DNA from: Acholeplasmataceae bacterium
GTDB taxonomy: Bacteria > Bacillota_I > Bacilli_A > Acholeplasmatales > Acholeplasmataceae
Assembly: GCA_003497445.1 (NCBI GenBank)
Contig: DNNX01000032.1
Coordinates: 1 to 6,797, forward strand
Direction: 5' to 3'
Length of the DNA: 6,797 nucleotides
The position numbers and the translations under genes are program-made. Under the pieces are notes generated by a model. That model was not told the DNA's origin and ran no database searches. It saw only the letters and a list, made by a program, of their open reading frames with translations. This document shows positions 1-5,195 of this stretch, piece after piece (position 1 is the stretch's first letter; every line of letters begins with the position of its first letter).

Positions 1-83
1 TAGAAACCGGAAAACTTTCTTGGTGGGAAGAACAAGAAAAAGAAACTTCTAAACCTGTAGAAGAATCTAAAGATGAGGCTTGA
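1..83 (+). CDS. C-terminal fragment of an unidentified upstream protein (possibly FtsH)
   Basis: Reading in frame from position 3 gives 26 residues without a stop: a GKLSWWEEQ stretch, then a charged, lysine- and glutamate-rich tail ending SKDEA. The frame closes with TGA at 81-83, directly followed by TAA at 84-86. The start lies outside the window. It overlaps the first codons of the next gene by 11 bp, so the two are probably translated in coupled fashion. The fragment is too short to identify. A TGKL-type segment followed by a charged tail would suit the C-terminus of the membrane protease FtsH, and ftsH lies near lysS in many Firmicutes, but this is only a guess. The compatible reading frame, two TGG tryptophan codons and the overlap support real coding. 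Confidence 0.6.
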   Translation, partial: ETGKLSWWEEQEKETSKPVEESKDEA

Positions 84-306
84 TAAATATTTAAAAGTGT
101 CGCGTCTCATGAAAAGACGAACAGTTGCAAAAGATGTTGCTGAAAAGTCTAAAATAGATGTGAATGGAAAACCAGCAAAGCCTGGTTATCAATTAAAGCT
201 TGGTGATACCATTGCCATTCATTATGCTGTAAAAACAATTGTTGTTAAAGTAATATCACTTCAAATGATGAAAGATCAACCGATGTATGATGTGATTCAA
301 GCATAG
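73..306 (+). CDS. rqcP: RqcP (YabO) S4-domain RNA-binding protein of ribosome quality control
   Basis: This 77-residue protein is essentially one S4 RNA-binding domain. The start MRLDKYLKVSRLMKRRT is the hallmark of the YabO/RqcP family, followed by VAEKSKIDVNG and the LKLGDTI strand typical of S4 folds. In B. subtilis, RqcP works with RqcH on stalled 50S subunits carrying peptidyl-tRNA and helps add C-terminal alanine tails that mark nascent chains for degradation. The basic RLMKRR helix is the expected RNA contact. Length is close to the B. subtilis protein (86 residues), with a shorter C-terminus. The ATG at 73 fits the family N-terminus exactly. It has no strong Shine-Dalgarno, only a purine-rich GAAGAA upstream, and overlaps the preceding gene by 11 bp, which suggests translational coupling. 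The related heat-shock protein Hsp15 is a less likely alternative because of size and N-terminal match. Confidence 0.9.
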   Translation: MRLDKYLKVSRLMKRRTVAKDVAEKSKIDVNGKPAKPGYQLKLGDTIAIHYAVKTIVVKVISLQMMKDQPMYDVIQA

Positions 307-312
307 CACTTT

Positions 313-329
313 TGGCCATTTTATGGCCA
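313..329 (+). promoter_or_regulatory. Inverted repeat between rqcP and lysS
   Basis: TGGCCAT (313-319) and ATGGCCA (323-329) form a perfect 7 bp stem with a TTT loop. Each arm also contains the self-complementary hexamer TGGCCA. The hairpin starts 6 bases after the rqcP stop and ends 13 bases before the lysS Shine-Dalgarno. Only a short TTTGTT follows, so it would be a weak terminator at best. It could be an attenuator, an mRNA-stabilising or processing hairpin, or a protein-binding palindrome. The structure is plain in the sequence; the function is not known. Confidence 0.45.
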
Positions 330-342
330 TTTGTTATCACTT

Positions 343-348
343 AAGGAG
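343..348 (+). promoter_or_regulatory. Ribosome binding site of lysS
   Basis: AAGGAG lies 5 bases before the ATG at 354. This is a strong Shine-Dalgarno with ordinary spacing and fixes the lysS start. Confidence 0.85.
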
Positions 349-353
349 TAGTC

Positions 354-1832
354 ATGGAAGACTTAGAACAAACGAGAATTCGAAAAGAAAAACTTGCATA
401 TTTAAAAAATAAAGGCATTGATCCTTTTGGCTCTAAATTTTTACGCACACATCATGCCAAAGACATTAAAGATGCTTATGATCCGTTAACAAAAGAGGAC
501 TTAGAGTCTCAAAAAATTGAAGTTTCTGTTGCCGGTCGTATCATGTTAAAGCGTGGCCAAGGTAAAGCCGGATTTATGCATCTTAAAGATCGCAGCGGCA
601 CGATACAAATTTATGTGCGTTTAGATGATTTAGGGGAAGATCAATACGATGTTGTCTCTCACAGTGATTTAGGAGACATCGTTGGGGTAAAAGGATTCCT
701 TTTCAGAACGAGAACCAATGAACTTACAATTCATGTAACCAATTATACGCATCTAACAAAAGCTTTGCGTCCTTTACCGGATAAGTTTCACGGACTTCAA
801 GATAAAGAAATTGCAAGACGCAAACGCTATTTAGATTTACTTACAAGTGATGATGCCTTGCGCGTTGCGGTTTTGCGTCCAAAAATAATACGTTCCATTC
901 AATCTTTTTTTGATAGCAGGGGATTTATTGAAGTTGAAACGCCTGTACTTCAAAAAACTTTGGGTGGTGCATCAGCAAGACCCTTCAAAACACATCATAA
1001 TGCATTAGATATGGATTTCAACTTAAGAATTGCAACCGAACTTCCTTTGAAAAAATTACTTGTTGGTGGTTTAGAAGCCGTCTATGAAATTGGTAGACTC
1101 TTTAGAAATGAAGGCATGGATGCAAAACACAATCCAGAATTTACAACAATAGAAGCTTATCTTGCTTATTCCGATATGGAAGGTATGATGGATTTAGTTG
1201 AAGATGTTTTAAATCAAGTTGCTACTGATGTATTAGGTACAAGAGAAGTTCTCTATCAAGAAGAATCAATACATTTTACAAAACCGTTTAAACGGATCCA
1301 TATGGTAGATGCAATCCAAGAAAAAACAGGTATTAAGTTCTTTGAAGTCACTTCTTTAGATGAAGCGACATCACTTGCTAAAAAACACAACATACATGTT
1401 GAAAAACATTTTGAATATGGGCATATTGTAGAAGCTTTCTTTGAACAATTTGTAGAAGATACACTGATTCAACCAACGTTTGTCTATGGACATCCAATAG
1501 AAATAAGCCCACTGGCTAAGAAAAATATAGCCGATCCTAGATTTACAGAACGTTTTGAGCTATTTATTGTAAAAAGTGAATTTGCGAATGCGTTTTCTGA
1601 ACTTAATGACCCGATTGATCAAAAAGAGCGTTTCGATTCACAACAAGCGCAAAAAACACTTGGTAATGATGAGGCAAACGATGTAGATCACGACTTCTTA
1701 GAGGCATTAGAATATGGTATGCCACCTGCTGGAGGTCTTGGCATTGGTATTGATAGGCTCATTATGTTACTAACGAATACACCAAATATTCGTGATGTCA
1801 TCTTATTTCCTCATTTAAAAACAAAAGAATAA
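354..1832 (+). CDS. lysS: Lysyl-tRNA synthetase, class II
   Basis: This cytoplasmic enzyme charges tRNA-Lys with lysine using ATP. The 492-residue length is normal for bacterial class II LysRS. Residues about 55-150 form the N-terminal OB-fold that reads the anticodon (VSVAGRIMLKRGQGKAGF, then LKDRSGTIQIYV). Class II motif 1 is near 176-200 (FIEVETPVLQ). Motif 2 begins at FRNEG (250-254), followed by HNPEFTTIEAY (259-269). Motif 3 is GGLGIGIDRL (460-469), with the ATP-binding arginine at 468. The substrate loop LGGASARPF (203-211) is also present. All key motifs are intact. It follows rqcP by 47 bp, holding a small hairpin and a good Shine-Dalgarno; no T-box leader fits in that space. A strong terminator follows the TAA stop directly. 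Confidence 0.97.
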   Translation: MEDLEQTRIRKEKLAYLKNKGIDPFGSKFLRTHHAKDIKDAYDPLTKEDLESQKIEVSVAGRIMLKRGQGKAGFMHLKDRSGTIQIYVRLDDLGEDQYDVVSHSDLGDIVGVKGFLFRTRTNELTIHVTNYTHLTKALRPLPDKFHGLQDKEIARRKRYLDLLTSDDALRVAVLRPKIIRSIQSFFDSRGFIEVETPVLQKTLGGASARPFKTHHNALDMDFNLRIATELPLKKLLVGGLEAVYEIGRLFRNEGMDAKHNPEFTTIEAYLAYSDMEGMMDLVEDVLNQVATDVLGTREVLYQEESIHFTKPFKRIHMVDAIQEKTGIKFFEVTSLDEATSLAKKHNIHVEKHFEYGHIVEAFFEQFVEDTLIQPTFVYGHPIEISPLAKKNIADPRFTERFELFIVKSEFANAFSELNDPIDQKERFDSQQAQKTLGNDEANDVDHDFLEALEYGMPPAGGLGIGIDRLIMLLTNTPNIRDVILFPHLKTKE

Positions 1833-1836
1833 AAAT

Positions 1837-1863
1837 AAAGCCACTCTTGTGAGTGGCTTTTTT
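1837..1863. terminator. Bidirectional intrinsic terminator between lysS and the convergent 184-residue gene
   Basis: The stem GCCACTC (1840-1846) / GAGTGGC (1851-1857) has a TTGT loop and is extended by AAA/TTT pairs. It is followed on the plus strand by T6 (1858-1863). Read from the minus strand, the same hairpin is followed by TTTATTTTTA, also a usable U-tract. It lies 4 bases after the lysS stop and 5 bases beyond the stop of the convergent gene ending at 1869, so it can serve both transcripts. Confidence 0.9.
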
Positions 1864-1868
1864 AATGT

Positions 1869-2423
1869 TTATTCAATAATGCCAAGTTCATCCGCAATTT
1901 CTAAATAAATATCATCGATTGGATAGAAATCAACTTTTAATCTTTTAAACATTGTATACGTTAATTCATCTAAATCTTTAAACATTTGAATGGGTATCGG
2001 TTCTTGATTGGACATTTTTTCAATGAGTTGTTTTTCAAAGTCCATCAATTGATCTAAATCTTTTTGTTCAAATTCTTCTAATCCGAGTATTTCTTGCTGA
2101 AATTCGATGGTTGATAATAACAAATTTACTTCTTTGGCGTTTTTTTCTAACAGAAGTACATCTTGTTGATAATATTTTTTTAATATTGTTTCAATTTCAT
2201 CAATTTGATCGGCCAAATAATAAAATCCTGTTTGGAAAATATTCAATTCGTCTTCCGTGTAAGATAAAGAGTCTACCATCTTTGTATATAAGTGCTCAAC
2301 AACATGAAACACATGTTTAAAACGCAACATTAAAGAAGACTCTTGATGAATGAGTGTTTGAAGAAAATCATGTTTATCTAATTTCCAACTCGCATATTCG
2401 TGATATACGTGTTCTTCGTTCAT
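1869..2423 (-). CDS. Unidentified acidic helical protein of 184 residues
   Basis: I do not recognise a family. The protein has 184 residues, no cysteine, no signal peptide and no membrane segment, and is rich in Glu, Asp, Leu, Gln and Lys. It is predicted by eye to be almost wholly helical. Residues about 58-140 have spaced hydrophobics (DEIETILKKYYQQ, LLLEKNAKEVNLLL) compatible with a coiled coil or helical bundle. A proline pair at 142-144 (PIP) introduces a C-terminal part ending in DDIYLEIADELGI. The ATG at 2423 is well supported by GAGG (2429-2432) 5 bases upstream. It begins 12 bp after the fba stop, so it is probably co-transcribed with the aldolase and ends at the shared terminator. 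A cytoplasmic location is inferred. No glycolytic function can be read from the sequence. Confidence 0.8.
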   Translation of the reverse strand: MNEEHVYHEYASWKLDKHDFLQTLIHQESSLMLRFKHVFHVVEHLYTKMVDSLSYTEDELNIFQTGFYYLADQIDEIETILKKYYQQDVLLLEKNAKEVNLLLSTIEFQQEILGLEEFEQKDLDQLMDFEKQLIEKMSNQEPIPIQMFKDLDELTYTMFKRLKVDFYPIDDIYLEIADELGIIE

Positions 2424-2435
2424 TTTAACCTCAAA

Positions 2436-3302
2436 TTATGCCTTATTGACTGAACCAAATAACGTAAGTTTTGTTTTGATGACTTTTTTAATTGCTTCTG
2501 TTCCTGGTTTTAATAATTTTCTTGGGTCGAATCCTTTACCCTGTTGGTCTAAACCTTGTTCGATATATTCACGTGTCGCTTTTGCAAATGCAAGTTGACA
2601 TTCCGTGTTGACGTTAATTTTAGAAACACCTAAAGAAATCGCTTTTTTAACCATGTCATCTGGAATACCAGAACCGCCGTGTAATACAAGTGGTACACCA
2701 CCTGTAACATCTTGAACTTCTTTCAAGACGTCAAAGTTAAGTCCTGTCCATGATGGTGGATACATACCGTGAATATTACCAATACCAGCTGCAAACATAT
2801 CCACACCAGTTGCAGCGATTTGACGACATTCTTCTGGATCTGCGATTTCACCACCACCAATGACACCATCTTCTTCACCACCAATAGATCCTACTTCTGC
2901 TTCTACAGAAACACCTTTCGCGTGGCACATAGTAACGACTTCTTTTGTTTTTGCTAAGTTTTCATCAAATGGGTAATGAGAGCCATCAAACATAATGGAC
3001 GTAAACCCTGCATCTAGTGCTTTTTTTGCACCATCATAAGAACCATGATCTAAGTGGACTGCAACCGGTACTGTAACTCCTAAGAAATCATGAACTTCTT
3101 TTACCATACCCATCGCGTTTTTATAGCCACCCATATATTTTGCTGCACCTTCAGAAACACCTAAAATTACTGGTGATTGAAGCGCTTCTACTTCTTCAAG
3201 TGTAGCTTTTATCCACTCCAAGTTATTAATGTTAATTTGGGCAATACCATACCCTTCTTTGTGTGCTTTTAAAAGCATGTCGCGTGCTGAAACTAATGCC
3301 AT
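2436..3302 (-). CDS. fba: Fructose-bisphosphate aldolase, class II
   Basis: This zinc-dependent enzyme interconverts fructose 1,6-bisphosphate with dihydroxyacetone phosphate plus glyceraldehyde 3-phosphate in glycolysis. The 288-residue length matches the short Bacillus FbaA type. The signature VAVHLDHGSYDGAKKAL contains the catalytic Asp85 and the zinc ligand His86. The other zinc ligands are His178 (GNIHGM) and His208 (LVLHGGSG). The second family signature SVEAEVGSIGGEEDG (132-146) and the phosphate/substrate loop KINVNTE (228-234) are intact. The related tagatose-bisphosphate aldolase (GatY/KbaY) shares the fold, but the DVLKEVQDVTGGVPLVLHGG region and the position beside rpoE favour FbaA. 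In B. subtilis rpoE, pyrG, spo0F and fbaA lie together; here pyrG and spo0F are missing from between. It has its own promoter and a Shine-Dalgarno 10 bases before the ATG. Confidence 0.95.
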   Translation of the reverse strand: MALVSARDMLLKAHKEGYGIAQININNLEWIKATLEEVEALQSPVILGVSEGAAKYMGGYKNAMGMVKEVHDFLGVTVPVAVHLDHGSYDGAKKALDAGFTSIMFDGSHYPFDENLAKTKEVVTMCHAKGVSVEAEVGSIGGEEDGVIGGGEIADPEECRQIAATGVDMFAAGIGNIHGMYPPSWTGLNFDVLKEVQDVTGGVPLVLHGGSGIPDDMVKKAISLGVSKINVNTECQLAFAKATREYIEQGLDQQGKGFDPRKLLKPGTEAIKKVIKTKLTLFGSVNKA

Positions 3303-3312
3303 AAGTTTAAAT

Positions 3313-3320
3313 CTCCTTTT
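3313..3320 (-). promoter_or_regulatory. Ribosome binding site of fba
   Basis: The minus strand reads AAAAGGAG here, ending 10 bases before the ATG at 3302. The core is strong but the spacing is slightly longer than usual. No closer start codon is available, and the MALVSARDML start agrees with the family N-terminus. Confidence 0.75.
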
Positions 3321-3334
3321 ATCTTTTCATTTTT

Positions 3335-3365
3335 ATTATACATTTTTTAATCGAATTTAATACAA
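3335..3365 (-). promoter_or_regulatory. Probable sigma-A-type promoter of fba
   Basis: The minus strand has a perfect TATAAT -10 box at 3340-3335. The best -35 candidate is TTGTAT at 3365-3360, giving a long 19 bp spacer filled with an A-rich tract. The predicted start is near 3328, leaving a leader of about 26 bases. The -10 is convincing, the -35 weak. The -35 begins 2 bases beyond the T-run of the rpoE terminator, so fba appears to be its own unit. Confidence 0.55.
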
Positions 3366-3366
3366 G

Positions 3367-3389
3367 AAAAAAGTCTCTCAGAGACTTTT
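3367..3389 (-). terminator. Intrinsic terminator of rpoE
   Basis: On the minus strand the stem AAGTCTC / GAGACTT (arms at 3387-3381 and 3377-3371) encloses a TGA loop. It is extended by flanking A-T pairs and ends in a T6 run (3372-3367). The rpoE stop codon (3390-3388) overlaps the base of the stem, so the hairpin follows the gene with no gap. Confidence 0.75.
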
Positions 3390-3984
3390 AATCTTCGTCA
3401 TACATATCTTCGTAATCATCCATGATTTCGTTATAATCATCGTCATCGAAATCATCATCGAAATCAAGATCGACATCATCACCATCATCTTCATCTGTTG
3501 ACTTCATAGAAATTTCTACATCAATGTATTCTTTTTCTTCTTTTATTGCTTCAATTTCTTCTTCATCTTCGATAACGTCAACGTCTTCTTCATCGTCTTC
3601 TTCTTCATTTTCTGGGACAAGCTCTTCCTCTTCTTCTTCAGAAGGCAAGGTAATATCGTCAATATTGAAATCCGTGAATTCAATATCTTCTTCTATTTCT
3701 TCTTCAATCACATCTGCTTCACCGACATAAGCGAAGCTTTCTTTATCCCACAAGTCTAAGTTATTTTCTTTTAAGTTCCATTGGTTATCACCACAAAATA
3801 CAAACTTTGCACTATGTGTTAAATCTAAATAAAAAGCATTAAGCTTTTGAAAATCATTTGAATCGAAACCTTTTACTTCAAAAATATAATTGATAATATC
3901 TTGAAGCGGTGTGTCTTCATTTCTTTCTCTAATGTAGAGTTCTGCAAGCTCTAGCATAGATAATGTGTGGTTGGTTTTATTCAT
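3388..3984 (-). CDS. rpoE: DNA-directed RNA polymerase delta subunit
   Basis: Delta is a Firmicutes/Mollicutes RNA polymerase accessory subunit that displaces weakly bound nucleic acid, promotes enzyme recycling and sharpens the response to initiating nucleotide levels. The protein has 198 residues. Residues 1-85 form the folded winged-helix (HARE-HTH) domain: LSMLELAELYIRE, a PLQDIINYIFE helix, FYLDLTHSAKFVF and the conserved QWNLKE turn (68-73). From about residue 88 the tail is disordered and overwhelmingly Asp/Glu, as in known delta proteins. The tail here is about 110 residues, somewhat longer than in B. subtilis (whole protein 173 residues). The lysine-rich tract that separates domain and tail in B. 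subtilis is absent. The start is fixed by AGGAGG 5 bases upstream. The gene has its own promoter and terminator and sits upstream of fba. Confidence 0.92.
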   Translation of the reverse strand: MNKTNHTLSMLELAELYIRERNEDTPLQDIINYIFEVKGFDSNDFQKLNAFYLDLTHSAKFVFCGDNQWNLKENNLDLWDKESFAYVGEADVIEEEIEEDIEFTDFNIDDITLPSEEEEEELVPENEEEDDEEDVDVIEDEEEIEAIKEEKEYIDVEISMKSTDEDDGDDVDLDFDDDFDDDDYNEIMDDYEDMYDED

Positions 3985-3989
3985 TCACG

Positions 3990-3995
3990 CCTCCT
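3990..3995 (-). promoter_or_regulatory. Ribosome binding site of rpoE
   Basis: A perfect AGGAGG on the minus strand, 5 bases before the ATG at 3984. It is one of the strongest Shine-Dalgarno sites in the window. Confidence 0.85.
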
Positions 3996-4007
3996 AAAAA
4001 CGTTCCT

Positions 4008-4036
4008 ATTGTACAGTAAAGATTGTGCATTTGCAA
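4008..4036 (-). promoter_or_regulatory. Sigma-A-type promoter of rpoE
   Basis: The minus strand has TTGCAA (4036-4031), exactly 17 bases, then TACAAT (4013-4008). Each box differs from consensus at one position. The predicted start is near 4001, giving a very short leader of about 16 bases that contains the AGGAGG. The -35 lies only 4 bases after the stop of the upstream membrane-protein gene. No terminator is visible between them, so rpoE may also receive read-through from the dnaX operon. Confidence 0.75.
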
Positions 4037-4040
4037 GTGT

Positions 4041-4307
4041 TTATGCTGACATCGCAAGTACAATGACTAAAATGACTGCAATGACAATAAAAAGCTTGAG
4101 CAATTTCTTAACAAATTGAATGGTACCTAAAACAAGAATCACAAGCAATAATATCGCACCAGGAATTTTAATAAGTTCAGGTAATGGCCGAATCACTTGA
4201 TCGTAAAAATCAAGAATCAAACCATCAAAACCAATTAAATTTTGAAGAAATCCATTGATGTCTCCAAAAATATTATTGATGAAATTTAAAATTCCGCTTA
4301 ATTCCAT
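4041..4307 (-). CDS. Small membrane protein of unknown function in the bofA position
   Basis: I recognise no family. The protein has 88 residues. The first 45 are moderately hydrophobic and amphipathic with scattered Asp and Asn (FINNIFGDINGF, FDGLILDFYDQ). Two hydrophobic segments follow: about 47-66 (IPGAILLLVILVLGTIQF) and 72-87 (LFIVIAVILVIVLAM), joined by a short basic loop KKLLK (67-71). Positive charges in the loop suggest it is cytoplasmic, with the tail outside (inference). The start is supported by AAGGAGG (4321-4315) 7 bases before the ATG; that site overlaps the recR stop codon, implying co-expression with recR. In B. subtilis, yaaL and bofA follow recR, and BofA is also a small two-helix membrane protein of 87 residues. 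I see no convincing sequence match to it, so the resemblance is positional only. Confidence 0.8.
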   Translation of the reverse strand: MELSGILNFINNIFGDINGFLQNLIGFDGLILDFYDQVIRPLPELIKIPGAILLLVILVLGTIQFVKKLLKLFIVIAVILVIVLAMSA

Positions 4308-4314
4308 AATACCC

Positions 4315-4321
4315 CCTCCTT
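4315..4321 (-). promoter_or_regulatory. Ribosome binding site of the 88-residue membrane protein, overlapping the recR stop
   Basis: AAGGAGG on the minus strand, 7 bases before the ATG at 4307. Its first two bases belong to the recR stop codon TAA (4322-4320), so ribosomes finishing recR arrive on the site. Confidence 0.85.
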
Positions 4322-4904
4322 AAAAACCTTTTCTGTTTTCTACTGCTTTAGCAAGTGTTTGACTATCTGCATATTTAAAGTCTGTGCCTACAGGTAAACC
4401 ATAGGCAAGTCTTGTAATTTTAATGGAATCATGAAAAAGAGAATGGAGATATCTTGCTGTGAGTTCTCCTTCAACTGTACTGTTGGTTGCAATAATCATT
4501 TCTTCATATTGCGATAAACGTTGTTGAAGTGTTTCTATATTCAAGTCTTCGTTTGTGATACCTCTTGAAAAATCAATCAAGTTCCCTAAGACATGATAAT
4601 ATCCACGATAGGTTTGCATCTTTTCTAATACGATGACATCTTTTGCTTCGGCAACAACCATCACGATAGGATCTCTATTCGTATCTTTACATACAAAACA
4701 TGATGATTCATCCGTAATCATATGACATTTCTCACATGTTTTAATGGTTGTATACGCTTCTTCAAGATCTTTTGAAAATGATAAAACATCTTCTTTTGGC
4801 TGAGACGTGATTAAATGAAGTGCGAGTCTTTCGGCTGTTTTTTCACCAATACCGGGTAACTTTTGAAAATCCTCAATGAGTTTTTCTAAACTTTTTGGAT
4901 ACAT
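4320..4904 (-). CDS. recR: Recombination mediator protein RecR
   Basis: RecR works with RecO (and RecF) to load RecA onto single-stranded DNA at gaps, forming a ring-shaped clamp around DNA. The 194-residue length is normal. An N-terminal helix-hairpin-helix contains LPGIGEKTAERLALHL (16-31). The C4 zinc module is intact: Cys57, Cys60, Cys69 and Cys72. The Toprim domain follows, with VVAEAKDV (83-90; Glu86), YHVLG (103-107) and TNSTVEGELTARYL (140-153). The C-terminal Walker B-like segment is ITRLAYGLPVGTDFKYAD. The usual LGG and SPLxG loop reads LGNLIDFSRG (106-115), a modest divergence. The ATG overlaps the ybaB stop by one base (TAATG) and has only a weak Shine-Dalgarno, so translation is probably coupled to ybaB. 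The dnaX-ybaB-recR order is widely conserved in bacteria. Confidence 0.95.
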   Translation of the reverse strand: MYPKSLEKLIEDFQKLPGIGEKTAERLALHLITSQPKEDVLSFSKDLEEAYTTIKTCEKCHMITDESSCFVCKDTNRDPIVMVVAEAKDVIVLEKMQTYRGYYHVLGNLIDFSRGITNEDLNIETLQQRLSQYEEMIIATNSTVEGELTARYLHSLFHDSIKITRLAYGLPVGTDFKYADSQTLAKAVENRKGF

Positions 4905-5194
4905 TAGAATCCAAATCCACCCATGCCACCAGTAAATTGTCCCATGGTTTCTTCAGTTTCTTTTTCAATTTGTTTTAAAGCATCATTGGTTGCCATAACA
5001 ATAGCATCTTGAAGTAATTCAACTTCTGATAATAAATCTGGATTAATTTCAACATCAAGAAGTTGTTTGGTGCCTTGTACAATCACGGTTACACCGCTTG
5101 CTTTTCCGTAAAATTCTTTTGATTCTAACTTTTCTTGGGCTTCTAGCATTTGTTTTTGCATTTTTTTAAGTTTATTCAGCATATTTGGGTTCAT
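4904..5194 (-). CDS. ybaB: YbaB/EbfC family nucleoid-associated protein
   Basis: This small DNA-binding protein forms tweezer-shaped dimers and is nearly always encoded between dnaX and recR. It has 96 residues, close to the usual 100-110. It opens with MNPNMLNKLKKMQKQMLEAQE, a long basic helix. Then come the strands GVTVIVQGTKQLLDVEINPDL and the acidic helix ELLQDAIVMATNDALKQIEKE. It ends in the glycine-rich tail typical of the family (GGMGGFGF). I chose ATG 5194 over an in-frame ATG at 5299, which would add 35 residues inside dnaX without family resemblance. AAAGGA lies 7-8 bases before 5194, and the dnaX stop ends 1 bp before it. The stop overlaps the recR start by one base. The gene is part of the dnaX operon. 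Confidence 0.93.
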   Translation of the reverse strand: MNPNMLNKLKKMQKQMLEAQEKLESKEFYGKASGVTVIVQGTKQLLDVEINPDLLSEVELLQDAIVMATNDALKQIEKETEETMGQFTGGMGGFGF

Positions 5195-5195
5195 A

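Noticed and set aside
307..353. T-box or other tRNA-sensing leader before lysS
   Set aside because: The gap is only 47 bases, far too short for a T-box, with no specifier loop or TGGNACC-type element beyond the chance TGGCC palindromes.
3524..3730. Plus-strand open frame coding for a serine-rich 68-residue protein
   Set aside because: It is the antisense of the Glu/Asp-rich tail of rpoE; GAA/GAT repeats read backwards give TTC/ATC/TCT serine-type codons. It has no ribosome binding site and resembles nothing.
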